Part shown: positions 7,221 through 17,700 of the stretch, one piece after another
Numbering within the stretch: the stretch's first letter is position 1
How the letters are laid out: every line of letters begins with the position of its first letter
NCBI GenBank assembly: GCA_022842325.1
Contig: JALHPU010000041.1
Location: 1 to 35,693 of the forward strand
DNA length: 35,693 nucleotides
Direction of reading: 5' to 3'
Source of the DNA: Sulfuritalea sp.
Lineage (GTDB): Bacteria > Pseudomonadota > Gammaproteobacteria > Burkholderiales > Rhodocyclaceae
Position numbers and translations under genes: made by a program
The notes under the pieces: model-generated
What the model saw: only the letters and a program-made list of their open reading frames with translations
Database searches by the model: none
What the model was told of the DNA's origin: nothing

Positions 7221-9494
7221 TTGAATGCCACTATGAAATCGAGCCATGGAACACAGCCTGATGTACTGGCGGTAAATGCTCTCGTCGCTTTGTTCGCCGA
7301 GGGGCGTTTCGCGGACATGGAGTCCCTTGCCCGGAAGATGACGGTGCGCTTCCCTCATTACGCGGTCGGTTGGAAAGCTCTGGGAGTGGCGCTCATGCAA
7401 ATGGGCCGGATGGTGGATGCGCTGATCCCGATGAAGAAGGCGGCGACCTTGCCGCCGGGTGATGCCGAGGCGCACAGCAACGTGGGTGCCATCCTCCAGA
7501 AACTGGGACGACTTGATGAAGCCGAGGCCAGTTACCTGCGAGCGCTGAGGATCAATCCGAATTACGCCGACGCACATAACAATCTTGGAGTCACTCTCAA
7601 GGACCTGCGGCGACTTGATGAGGCCGAGGCAAGTTACCGGCGAGCGCTGCATATCAACCCGCATGACGCCGAAATACACAGCAACCTGGGCGGCGTCCTC
7701 CAGGAATCGGGCCGACTTGACGAAGCCGAGGCCAGTTACCGGCGAGCACTACAGATAACACCGAATTCTGCCGAGATACACCGCAATCTGGGTGGCGTTC
7801 TCCAGGAGCTGGGCCGGCCAATCGAGGCCGAGGCCGGTTACCGACAAGCCCTGCAGATCAAGCCGGATTGTGCCGAGGCACACCTCAATCTGGGAGCCAT
7901 CCTCCAGGAACTGGACCGATTGGATGAGGCCGAAGCCAGTTACCGACAAGCCCTGCAGATCAAGCCAGACTTTGTCGAGGCGCACATCAGGCTGGGATTA
8001 CTTTTGCATAAAGAACTCCGCAGCGTCGAGGCGAACCTTTGTTTCAAACGCGCACTTGCACTGCGACCAGACTCCCTTCGGGCACATCTATGCAATATTT
8101 CAGGAGCAATCCCGATACTGTATGACTCCGCTGCGGAAATTGACCTGGCTCGCAAAGCTTATATCGAAGCGCTAGACGAATTGGTTGGATGTTGTGACGA
8201 TGACGCCATAAGCAAGAATCATGAGGTATGGCGCGATGTCGGCTATTCGCAAAACTTCTACCTGTCCTATCAAGCCCTGAACGACCGCGAGCTGCAACGC
8301 CGCTTCGGCCATTTAACGTGCGCCATCATGGCCGACCATTTTCCCGAGTGGGCTGTCAGTCCTTCGATGCCGATTCAGGCATCCGATGGCAGACTTCGCA
8401 TCGGCATCGCGTCAGCTCATTTTCGAGACCACTCCAATTGGAAAATTCCGGTTCGTGGCTGGGTGGAGCAGATGGACCGCAGTCGCTTCCGCTTGTTTGG
8501 TTATCACACAGGTCTGGCAGTGGACGGCGAGACCGAAGCTGCTCGGCGCAGCTTTGATCAGTTTTACGACAAACGCCCGTTCCATGAACTTTGCAAAGTG
8601 ATTTTGGCCGACAAGCTGGATATCCTGATTTATCCGGGCTTGGGCATGGATCAGGATACCTGGCAGATGGCGGCACTGCGGTTGGCGCCAATTCAGTGCA
8701 CTTCCTGGGGGCATCCGGTTACTTCCGGCCTACCCACCATCGACTACTTCCTGAGCAGTGATTTGATGGAGCCGCCGGATGCTTCTGAACATTACTGCGA
8801 ACAGCTGGTACGTCTGCCCAACCTGTCGATCCACTACATGCTGCCAAGGGTCAACCCGGTGCCTTTGACCCGGAAAGAGTTTGGATTGCCCGAAGATGCC
8901 GTGATCTATTTTTGCCCGCAGAGTCTGCAAAAATACCTGCCGCAGAATGACTCACTGCTGATTGAAATTGCGCGCCAGGTGCCATTGGCAAAGTTTGTTT
9001 TTCTGTCCAATGGCCCATCGGCAGTGTCGGGGTTCTTGATGGATCGACTGCATCGTGCTTTTTCGCAGGCCAATCTGATTGGCAAAGATCATCTGGTGCT
9101 GATCCCGGCTCTGAATTCCGAGCAATTCCAGGCCATGAGCCAGATCGTGGACGTGCTTTTGGATACACCTGACTGGTCCGGATGCAACAGCAGCCTGGAA
9201 CTACTTGCACACGGACTGCCGGTCGTAAGCTTGCCGGGGGAGTTTATGCGTGGCCGCCACACCATGGCCATCCTTCGCATGATGGGGATGGATGAGTTGA
9301 TAGCGGAAACGCCAGAAGCATACGTCGAATTGGCTGTGCACCTGGGTACGGATCCGCTCTGGCGCAAGGATTTGCGGGCAAGGATTTCTGCCAGCTATCC
9401 ACGGGTCTGTGGTGACTTGGCGGCTGTTCGCGGCTTGGAGCAATTTTTGGAGAATGCCGCGGCCCAATACCGCAGCGAAAAAGAGGTTCTGTAG
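7221..9494 (+). CDS. TPR protein with GT41 (OGT/SPINDLY-like) glycosyltransferase domain
   Basis: Product of 757 residues without a signal peptide. Seven consecutive 34-residue TPRs span about 48-285, several nearly identical (LDEAEASYRRAL, LQIKPD). The C-terminal two thirds match bacterial O-GlcNAc-transferase-like proteins: RIGIASAHFRDHS (the His aligns with a catalytic-site His of OGT), IQCTSWGHPVTSGLPTIDY, SLQKY (conserved Lys), DTPDWSGCNSSLELLAHGLP and a final GMDELIAETPEAYVELA. The family transfers sugars, often GlcNAc, to Ser/Thr of proteins; the target here is unknown. The C-terminal half is visibly less GC-rich than the surrounding genes, suggesting transfer. The start is uncertain: ATG at 7221, or ATG at 7233 (MKSSHG), and neither has a good ribosome-binding site. 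It converges on hoxC with only 62 bp between. Confidence 0.85.
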   Translation: MNATMKSSHGTQPDVLAVNALVALFAEGRFADMESLARKMTVRFPHYAVGWKALGVALMQMGRMVDALIPMKKAATLPPGDAEAHSNVGAILQKLGRLDEAEASYLRALRINPNYADAHNNLGVTLKDLRRLDEAEASYRRALHINPHDAEIHSNLGGVLQESGRLDEAEASYRRALQITPNSAEIHRNLGGVLQELGRPIEAEAGYRQALQIKPDCAEAHLNLGAILQELDRLDEAEASYRQALQIKPDFVEAHIRLGLLLHKELRSVEANLCFKRALALRPDSLRAHLCNISGAIPILYDSAAEIDLARKAYIEALDELVGCCDDDAISKNHEVWRDVGYSQNFYLSYQALNDRELQRRFGHLTCAIMADHFPEWAVSPSMPIQASDGRLRIGIASAHFRDHSNWKIPVRGWVEQMDRSRFRLFGYHTGLAVDGETEAARRSFDQFYDKRPFHELCKVILADKLDILIYPGLGMDQDTWQMAALRLAPIQCTSWGHPVTSGLPTIDYFLSSDLMEPPDASEHYCEQLVRLPNLSIHYMLPRVNPVPLTRKEFGLPEDAVIYFCPQSLQKYLPQNDSLLIEIARQVPLAKFVFLSNGPSAVSGFLMDRLHRAFSQANLIGKDHLVLIPALNSEQFQAMSQIVDVLLDTPDWSGCNSSLELLAHGLPVVSLPGEFMRGRHTMAILRMMGMDELIAETPEAYVELAVHLGTDPLWRKDLRARISASYPRVCGDLAAVRGLEQFLENAAAQYRSEKEVL
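7362..8075 (+). repeat. Tandem 102-bp TPR-coding repeats
   Basis: Seven 102-base units within the glycosyltransferase gene, each coding one 34-residue TPR. Units starting at about 7464, 7566, 7668, 7770 and 7872 share long near-identical stretches, for example GACTTGATGAAGCCGAGGCC and TCCAGGAACTG variants. Such similarity suggests recent duplication and would allow recombination to change the repeat number. Confidence 0.8.
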
Positions 9495-9556
9495 CAAGGC
9501 TTGTATTGACGGCGGAATCCCGCATCACCGTCCGGACATCTTTGCTTCGCGCCCTC

Positions 9557-10999
9557 TCAATGCACGGTGCACACCATGCAGGGATCGAAGCTGCGCACCA
9601 CGTGATGAATCGCTGCCGGCAGCGGCTCCGCCGCACCCGCCGGCAAGCCTGCCAGTGCCTGTTCCAGCGCGCCCGGCTGGCCGGCGGCATCGCGCGGGGA
9701 AAAGTTCCAGGTGGTGGGCGCGATGATCTGGTAGTTGTGGATGCGGCCGCGGCGCACGGTGAGCCAGTGCCCGAGTGAGCCGCGCGCGGCCTCGACCAGG
9801 CCGACGCCCGAGGTGTCGTCGGCCAGCGGCGTCGCGATGCACCAGGGCTCGCCCGGCACCAGTTCGGTGAGCCAGCGTTCCATCGCCGGCAGCACCAGCG
9901 CCAGCTCCAGCAGGCGCGCCACGACGCGCGCGGCGACGCTGCCGCCGTAGCCAGCCACCATGTCCCGCGCCAGCGCATGGCCCGCCACCACCTGGCGTGC
10001 CAGGGCGCCGGTTTCAACCACCTGCCCGGCCAGGCGCGGCGCCTTGCACCAGGAATAGGCGCCCTCCTTTTCCGCCACCGGCACGGTGCTGCCTGCGGCC
10101 GGATGCTGCGGCAGGCCGGCGGCGGCATACCAGGTATGGGTGATGTCTTCGTCGATCGCCGCGATATCCAGCTCCGCCGGCCCGCCGTGCCACAGTCCGG
10201 CCGGGAACAGGCGCCTGTCTTCCTCGCGGTAGCAGCCATAGCTCATGAAGCGATCGGTGCTGCGTCCCAGCCGCCACAGATCGAGATCCGCGGCGATTTC
10301 GAGAAAGGCGCGCAGGTCGCCGCCACCCGACTGCGTCCGCCAGGTCTCGAGCTCGACGCGGCTGCCGATCGCGGCGACTTCTTCCAGGCTGGCGCCAAAG
10401 GTCACGGACTCGAGGAATCCCCGAAACTCGCGCAGCGTTCGGTGCAGCCGAAAAATCTCCGAACTCTGCAGCGGCCGCGTCGAGCCGCCCGGCTGCACCG
10501 CCAAAGTGTGCGGCCATTTTCCGGCGAGCAGGCCCATCATCTGCATGAAGCGGGCACGCGCCGGCAGCACCTCATTGGGCGCCGTGCCCACCGTGGCGCG
10601 AAAACGCGCCGCGGCGCCGTCGTACCAGCGCCGACTTGCGTACTCGGCGCGCGCAAAGTCGGGCATGAAGAACAGGTAGAAATGCGTCAGGTGATCGGCC
10701 AGGTTTTCGGTGGCCAGCGTCAGGTTGGCCGCCAGTCGGCCATTCGGCGGCGGTGCCGTGCCAGCGGCGTCGGCCAGCGCCAGCGCGGATGCCGCCGACT
10801 GGGCCACCGAACAGATGCCGCAGATACGCGGTACCAGCACCAGCGCATCGGCCGGCAGCTTGCCTTGCAGGATCTGCTCGAAGCCGCGGTACAGCGGCGA
10901 ATTGACGTAGGCCGCGGCAACCCTGTCCTGCTCGATATCGAGCGTGATTTCGAGATCGCCCTCGACGCGGTTGAAGGGACCGACGATGCGCCGGGTCAT
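9557..10999 (-). CDS. hoxC: Regulatory [NiFe]-hydrogenase large subunit HoxC/HupV
   Basis: Product of 480 residues with both nickel-binding motifs: RICGICSVAQS near the N-terminus and SFDPCMVCTVH at the very end. The chain stops at the histidine, so there is no C-terminal peptide for an endopeptidase to remove, a hallmark of H2-sensing hydrogenases. With HoxB it forms the cytoplasmic H2 sensor that talks to HoxJ. The chosen ATG (MTRRIVGPFNRVEGDLEI) has GGGGGAG nine bases upstream and matches the usual start. The frame stays open to 11398, but that extension lies across the spacer and hoxB and is not hydrogenase-like. Unusually, it is separated from hoxB by 115 bp of hairpins, and hoxJ does not follow directly. 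Confidence 0.93.
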   Translation of the reverse strand: MTRRIVGPFNRVEGDLEITLDIEQDRVAAAYVNSPLYRGFEQILQGKLPADALVLVPRICGICSVAQSAASALALADAAGTAPPPNGRLAANLTLATENLADHLTHFYLFFMPDFARAEYASRRWYDGAAARFRATVGTAPNEVLPARARFMQMMGLLAGKWPHTLAVQPGGSTRPLQSSEIFRLHRTLREFRGFLESVTFGASLEEVAAIGSRVELETWRTQSGGGDLRAFLEIAADLDLWRLGRSTDRFMSYGCYREEDRRLFPAGLWHGGPAELDIAAIDEDITHTWYAAAGLPQHPAAGSTVPVAEKEGAYSWCKAPRLAGQVVETGALARQVVAGHALARDMVAGYGGSVAARVVARLLELALVLPAMERWLTELVPGEPWCIATPLADDTSGVGLVEAARGSLGHWLTVRRGRIHNYQIIAPTTWNFSPRDAAGQPGALEQALAGLPAGAAEPLPAAIHHVVRSFDPCMVCTVH

Positions 11000-11018
11000 T
11001 GCAGCGCACTCCCCCCGC

Positions 11019-11099
11019 CCCCCTCGCCGAGCGAGGGGGTGACTACGGTTCGCGAGCGTCGCTCGCTCCAGGGAACTGGTTGCACCGTCCTTGGGACGG
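11019..11099. repeat. Three perfect hairpins in the hoxB-hoxC spacer
   Basis: In 81 bases there are three perfect palindromes: CCCCCTCGC (11019-11027) with GCGAGGGGG (11031-11039); GCGAGCG (11052-11058) with CGCTCGC (11060-11066); CCGTCC (11085-11090) with GGACGG (11094-11099). On the minus-strand transcript the first hairpin ends a few bases before the G-rich hoxC ribosome-binding site. The spacer codes for nothing. It may be a small palindromic insertion or an RNA processing/stability element. Confidence 0.7.
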
Positions 11100-11114
11100 C
11101 CCGGCGGACGGCGC

Positions 11115-12103
11115 TCATTTTTTGCTGCGCTTGACCGAGGGCGCACGCAGCTGGTGGTCCGCCGTCGCATTCTCGCGCACCCGCGCCGGGGTGGCCGATT
11201 TCGACAGCGCGGCGAGCGCGATGAACCAGGCCTTGGGCATGTCGGCCGGCAGGCCGAGCGGAATGCCGGCGACCTTGGGCGTGGTTTCGAAGGCGTGGCC
11301 GGGTTCTTCGAAGCCCGGCTCGGTGCAGCGGATGCAGGCATAGCCGCCGCGCAGGCAGGAGCCTTCGCCGTTCCACAGGCGCTGGTTGCAGTCGGCATGG
11401 GCCTGGGTGCCGCCGCAACCCAGATGTTCCATCAGGCAGCCCTGGTCCGAGGACTTCTCGGCGCTGGCCTTGAATTCGTAGTACTCATTGCGCGGGCAGC
11501 CGTGATGCACCAGTTGATCGGCATAGAAGCGCGGACGGCCGTAGTCGTCCAGATGCTCGGCACGCAGGCGGCCATGGGCCAGCGCCGCGAGGGTTTCCGT
11601 GATCCAGTCGGGATGCGGCGGGCAGCCGGCGACATTGACCACCGGCAGCCCGGTGGTGTCGCGAAAATTCGGCCCGAGCAGACCGCCGACGGCCTCGCCG
11701 TCGTATTGCAGGCCGCAGGCATCGGTCGGGTTCATGCCGGCCGCCGTGATGCCGCCCCAGGCCGAACAGCTGCCAATGGCAACGACATGCCGCGCCCGCG
11801 CGGCGATTTGCCGTACCCAGTCGATCATCGCCTGCGCACTGCCGCCAAAGCGATGGAAACCCCCGGTGCCCAGCGGTCCGCGCAGCAGCGCGCCTTCGAT
11901 GCAGAGCACATCGACCGCGATGCGGCCATCCGCGCATTGCTCGATCAGGGCCTGCGCCTCGTCGAGGCAGGCCTCGGACAGACTGGGATGCCACAGCAGT
12001 TCGACGCCTTCGTCGGCCAGCACGCGGAACAGCGGTCCGCGCTCGCTGCCCAGCCACGACAGGGTGCAGCCGCCGCATCCGCCCGACTGGAGCCAGAGCA
12101 GGT

Positions 12104-12107
<4 letters not shown>
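11115..12107 (-). CDS. hoxB: Regulatory [NiFe]-hydrogenase small subunit HoxB/HupU
   Basis: Product of 330 residues. It begins MNLLWLQSGGCGGCTLSWL with no twin-arginine signal, so it stays in the cytoplasm, as expected for an H2 sensor. Cluster-binding motifs include CGGC, GSCSAWGG, NVAGCPPHPDW, HHGCPRNEYYEF, MEHLGCGGTQAHADCNQRLWN and YACIRCTEPGF. After the hydrogenase core there is a basic tail of several dozen residues ending APSVKRSKK. In Ralstonia a C-terminal tail of HoxB is needed for its assembly with HoxJ. Its ATG overlaps the hoxA stop (ATGA). Its partner hoxC follows after a 115-bp spacer, where coupling would be normal. Confidence 0.93.
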
Positions 12108-13539
<1,432 letters not shown>

Positions 13540-13543
<4 letters not shown>

Positions 13544-15264
13544 TGCGGAACAGTCCAGCCGAGGTCGCGGTGACGCGCGAGATGGCGCGGGGTCCACGAG
13601 GCCAGCGACTTGCGCACGAAGTGGTGGCGGGCGACGTGGTAGCTCGGGTCGAAGCCGTAGAAATTTCGCCGCATGTGCGCCAGTTCTTCCGCGCGATAGG
13701 CGGCCAAAGGCTTGGCCGCCTCATCCGCGGCTCGGCGTGCGCGCTTGGCGGCAAGCCGCTCGGCAAGATCGGGCGCAGCCGCGATTTCGGCCGCACGCCG
13801 TGCAACGTCGATGCGGAAGGCCTGCGTCTCGCCGGCCAGGCAGGCATCGGAAAAACCGATTTCAACGGCACGCTGCGCCGTCAGCGGCTGGCGGTTGCGC
13901 ATGATGTCGCGCGCGCCATCGTCCCCCACCCGGCGCGGCAGCAGGTAGGTCCAGTATTCGGAGCCGTAGAGATTGCCCATGTTCTTGTAATGCGGATTCT
14001 GCAATACGCCGTCGCGCACCCAGACCAGATCGGCCGCGCGCGCCAGGAAACAGCCGCCGGCGCCGGTGTTGCCGGCCAGCGCGGCGATCGTGATTTGCCC
14101 GTCATTGGCTATCAGTTCCAGCGCAAGGTCGTTCATCGCATTGATGTTGTTCCACGATTCGTCGGCCGGCGACCCGTCGCCCAGGCTCGCCGCCTCGATC
14201 ACGTTGAGATGGATGCCATTGGACCAGAAGTCGGCGCCTCCCAGCAAGGCCAGCACCCTGACCGGCCGCTGTCGGGCCCAGGCCAGCGCGGCGCGCAGGC
14301 GCTCGCATTGCGTGGTGGACATGGCGCCGTTGTAGAACTCGAAATGCAGGAAGCCGACACCACCGGATTCCTCGTAGGCGATGTCCTGCCAGGTCTGGCC
14401 GTCGGCGCGCCACCAGCCGTCCAGCGCCGTCTCGGGCAGCGCGGACGACTCGGCGGCAAAGGCCAGCGTCATCGGCAGCTTGAAATCGCCGGCGCGCCTG
14501 GCATGGCCGATCCACACCGCGCCATCGATGGTCTTGCGCAGCACGGCGGTTTCGCGCCGCGCCACGAGATCGCCTGGATGGCCGTCGGCAAGCGGCAACA
14601 GCGACTCCGGCCAGGCGTCGAAGATATGGCAGGCGGTGCCGAACAGGGTATCGGCGACACCCGGAAAACCGTCGGCGGCGTTGATCTTGCGCAGCACGGT
14701 GGCCGTGTCGTCGCGCTGCCAGTCGATCGCGCGATCCGCCTGCTGCATCAGCGGCCGCAAACGGCCGTGGGTAGCACCGAAGGCGGCGAGCGGAGTCGGT
14801 GCGAAATCGCCCGCGGCGAAGCGCTCGACCGCCTGCAGCACGGCGGTCGCCGCCGCCTGGGTTACCTCGTGGCGATAGATGCTGGCTTTCTTTGCGGCGC
14901 GCAGCGGAAACGTCGCGCTGGCCCAGACCGGTCCGGCATCCATCGCGGCTTCGGCCTGCAGCACCGTGACGCCCCACTCCTGCTCGCCGTTGAGGATCGC
15001 CCAGTCCAGCGCCGAGGGGCCGCGGTCGCCGACGATGCCGGGATGGACGACGAAGCAGACGTGGCGCTGCCAGATCGATTCGGGAATTGCCCGGCGCAGG
15101 TAGGGCGCGACGATCAGCTGCGGCTTGAACAGCGCCACGGCCTCCTCGGCGACGCCGTCGGCGATGTCGAACTCGATCGAGATCTCGTGCCCGCGCCGCT
15201 GCAGCTCGGCGCCGAGCCGCTGCGTCAGGCTGTTGAAGGCGTGCGTCAGGAGCAGGATGCGCAT
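13540..15264 (-). CDS. hypX: HypX/HoxX, CO-ligand-forming maturation protein
   Basis: Product of 574 residues in two parts. The N-terminal part resembles formyl-tetrahydrofolate-using transferases ([20 protein letters not shown], then [19 protein letters not shown]). The C-terminal part is an enoyl-CoA hydratase/crotonase-like domain ([19 protein letters not shown], then [20 protein letters not shown] and [20 protein letters not shown]). HypX makes the active-site CO from formyl-THF by way of a formyl-CoA intermediate and matters when oxygen is present. The start [16 protein letters not shown] at 15264 overlaps the hypE stop by one base (TGATG); a longer frame to 15300 is less likely. Placement between hypE and hoxA is as in Ralstonia. 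Confidence 0.92.
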
Positions 15265-16340
15265 CAGCAAATACGCGGCAACTGGTCGCCGGCCAGCCAA
15301 TCGACGATGCGCTTGCCGCCGAAGGATGTGGTGAGCTGGACGAAGTGATGGTCGTCGGCGATGACTGCGCCGATCTGCGCCGCCTCGCGTCCCCGCGGAT
15401 GAGCGCGCATGGCGGCCAGCACGCGATCGGCATCGGCCGCGGCGCAGATGGCGATCAGCTTGCCTTCGTTGGCGACATACAACGGATCGAGGCCGAGGAA
15501 CTCGCAGGCCGCTGCCACCACCGGCTTCACCGGAATCGCCTGCTCGTGGAGCATCATGCCGACGCCGGACTGGCCGGCGATTTCGTTCAGCGTCGCCGCG
15601 AGGCCGCCGCGCGTCGGGTCGCGCAGGCAGCGCAGGTCGGCGCCGGTGGCCAGCATCGCGGCGATCAGGCCGTTCAAGGCCGCGGTGTCGGATTCGATCG
15701 GCGCGTCGAAGGAAAGATTCTCGCGCTTGCTCATGATCGCCACGCCATGGTCGCCCAGCGAGCCGGAGACGATGATCACGTCGCCGGGACGCGCCCGCGC
15801 ACCGCCAAGTTCGAGGCCGTCGGGCAGCACGCCGACGCCGGTAGTAGTGATGAACACGCCGTCGCCCTTGCCGTGCTCGACCACCTTGGTATCGCCGGTC
15901 ACCACCGGCACACCGGCATCCGTCGCGGCATGCGCCATGGATTCGACGATGCGCGCCAGATCCGCCAGCGGAAAACCTTCTTCGAGCACGAAGCCGGCGG
16001 CGAGATACAGCGGCGTCGCGCCCATCACCGCGACGTCATTGACCGTGCCATGCACCGACAGACAGCCGATATCGCCACCGGGGAAGAACAGCGGCGAAAC
16101 CACATGGCAGTCGGTGGACATCACCAGGCGGCCCGGCTTGCCGTTGAGAGTCGGCGCCGGCAGCACGGCGCCATCGTTGCCCTGACCGAGGTATTCGTTG
16201 CCGAGGTGCTTGGCGAACAGCTCGGAAATCAGCTGCACCATCGAGCGTCCGCCCGAGCCGTGCGTCAGGTCGACGCGTCCGTGCTTCAGGTCCAGCGGTC
16301 GCACATAGCCGCGCCGAATTTTTCCCTGAGCTTCACCCAT
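15264..16340 (-). CDS. hypE: HypE, thiocarboxamide dehydratase for the CN ligands
   Basis: Product of 358 residues from MGEAQGKIRRGYVRPLDL. It has the PurM-like fold signatures (LTHGSGGRSMVQLI, TDCHVVSPLFFPGGDIG, VTGDTKVVEHGKGDG, LRDPTRGGLAATLNEIA) and the diagnostic C-terminal PRIC, whose final cysteine takes the carbamoyl group from HypF and is dehydrated to the thiocyanate. The ATG overlaps the hypD stop by one base (TGATG). The frame remains open upstream to 16619, but this is the shadow of hypD. Confidence 0.95.
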   Translation of the reverse strand: MGEAQGKIRRGYVRPLDLKHGRVDLTHGSGGRSMVQLISELFAKHLGNEYLGQGNDGAVLPAPTLNGKPGRLVMSTDCHVVSPLFFPGGDIGCLSVHGTVNDVAVMGATPLYLAAGFVLEEGFPLADLARIVESMAHAATDAGVPVVTGDTKVVEHGKGDGVFITTTGVGVLPDGLELGGARARPGDVIIVSGSLGDHGVAIMSKRENLSFDAPIESDTAALNGLIAAMLATGADLRCLRDPTRGGLAATLNEIAGQSGVGMMLHEQAIPVKPVVAAACEFLGLDPLYVANEGKLIAICAAADADRVLAAMRAHPRGREAAQIGAVIADDHHFVQLTTSFGGKRIVDWLAGDQLPRIC

Positions 16341-17467
16341 CAATGCATATCCTTGTAACGTCCGTAGCTGTAATGCGCGGCACAGGCCCCTTCCGAACTC
16401 ACCATGCAGGAGCCGATCGGATTCTCGGGCGTGCATACCGTGCCGAAGATCTTGCAGTCCTGCGGCTTCTTCACCCCGCGCAGGATGGCGCCGCATTCGC
16501 AGGCCTTGTTGTCCGGCACCGAGCGGTAATCGAGCATGAAGCGGCGCTCGGCATCGAAGCTGGCGTACTTGTGCCGGATGCGCAGCGCCGAATAGGGCAC
16601 CACCGACAAGCCGCGCCACTCGAATTCGCGGCGCAACTCGAACACCTCGGCGACGCGGTCCTGCGCCTTGAGGTTGCCGTCGCGGCTGACGGCACGCGAG
16701 AACTCGTTCTCAACTTCGGCGCGGCCCTCATTGACCTGGCGCACCAGCATCAGGATGGCCTGCATCACGTCGAGCGGCTCGAAGCCGGCGATGACCACCG
16801 GCTTGCGATACTCCTCGGCGAAGAACTCGTAGGGCCGGCTGCCGATCACTGTGGACACATGCGCCGGGCCGATGAAACCGTCCAGCGGCACCGTGCCCCA
16901 CTGTCGTACTTCCGGCGATTCGAGGATGTTGCTGATTGCCGAAGGCGTCAGCACGTGGCAGCACAGTACGCTGAAATTTTTCAGTCCCCCGGCCTCGGCC
17001 TGCTGGATGGCGACCGCTGTCGGCGGCGTGGTGGTCTCGAAGCCGATGGCGAAGAACACCACTTCGCGCTGGGGATTGTCGCGCGCGACCTGCAATGCGT
17101 CGATGGTCGAATACACCATGCGGATATCGCCGCCGCGCGCTTTCGCCTTCATCAGCGACAGACCCTCGGAGGCCGGCACGCGCAGCGTGTCGCCGTAGGT
17201 GCACAGGATCACGCCCTGCTTCAGCGCCAGATCGATCGCCATGTCCACGCGGCCGATCGGCAGCACGCAGACCGGGCAGCCGGGACCATGCACCATGCGC
17301 ACCGAGGCCGGCAGCAGGTCGCTCAAGCCATAGCGGGAAATGGCGTGCGTGTGCCCGCCGCAGAATTCCATGAAGCTGTAGTTGCGCCCGGGTTGGACCT
17401 CGGCACCGATGCTCAGCGCCAGGTTCTTCGCCAGTTCACCGTCGCGGAATTCGTCAATGTATTTCAC
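16340..17467 (-). CDS. hypD: HypD, [4Fe-4S] scaffold for Fe(CN)2CO assembly
   Basis: Product of 375 residues and full family length. Key motifs are all visible: FMEFCGGHTHAISRYG, HGPGCPVCVLP, FFAIGFETTTPP, IGPAHVSTVIG, EFEWRGLSVVPYSALRI, CECGAIL and the C-terminal cysteines of CKIFGTVCTPENPIGSC and SSEGACAAHY that hold the [4Fe-4S] cluster. HypD works with HypC to assemble the Fe(CN)2CO group. Its start overlaps the hypC stop by four bases (17464-17467). Confidence 0.96.
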   Translation of the reverse strand: MKYIDEFRDGELAKNLALSIGAEVQPGRNYSFMEFCGGHTHAISRYGLSDLLPASVRMVHGPGCPVCVLPIGRVDMAIDLALKQGVILCTYGDTLRVPASEGLSLMKAKARGGDIRMVYSTIDALQVARDNPQREVVFFAIGFETTTPPTAVAIQQAEAGGLKNFSVLCCHVLTPSAISNILESPEVRQWGTVPLDGFIGPAHVSTVIGSRPYEFFAEEYRKPVVIAGFEPLDVMQAILMLVRQVNEGRAEVENEFSRAVSRDGNLKAQDRVAEVFELRREFEWRGLSVVPYSALRIRHKYASFDAERRFMLDYRSVPDNKACECGAILRGVKKPQDCKIFGTVCTPENPIGSCMVSSEGACAAHYSYGRYKDMH

Positions 17468-17697
17468 GCAGCGGAAAGCCCGGTCTGGTTCAGTTCGGCA
17501 AACAACGCCAGGGTCTTCTCGGCTTCCTCGGGATCGAGTTTGGTCAAGGCATAGCCGACATGCAGGATTACGTAGTCGCCGACCTGGACATCGGCCAGCA
17601 GCGCCAGCGAAATCTCCTTCCTGACGCCGCCGAGATCGACGATCGCCGTGTCACCAGCGCCGACTTCTACTACTTTTACCGGTATTGCGAGGCACAT
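17464..17697 (-). CDS. hypC: HypC, maturation chaperone
   Basis: Product of 77 residues starting MCLAIPVKVVEV; Cys2 becomes N-terminal after methionine removal and binds the iron centre delivered from HypD. The VGDYVILHVGYALTKLDPEEAEKTL stretch is typical of the family. It overlaps hypD by four bases and follows the hypF stop by three. A second paralogue (21015-21278) sits next to hybD, so the general role is probably filled by this copy. Confidence 0.95.
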   Translation of the reverse strand: MCLAIPVKVVEVGAGDTAIVDLGGVRKEISLALLADVQVGDYVILHVGYALTKLDPEEAEKTLALFAELNQTGLSAA

Positions 17698-17700
17698 GGT

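Noticed and set aside
9495..9556. Bidirectional terminator between the converging glycosyltransferase and hoxC genes
   Set aside because: Only a weak 5-bp dyad is visible and there is no T run on either side.
11000..11398. N-terminal extension of hoxC to 11398
   Set aside because: It crosses the spacer and hoxB. The residues are low-complexity and unlike any hydrogenase, whereas MTRRIVGPFNRVEGD is a canonical beginning with a good ribosome-binding site.
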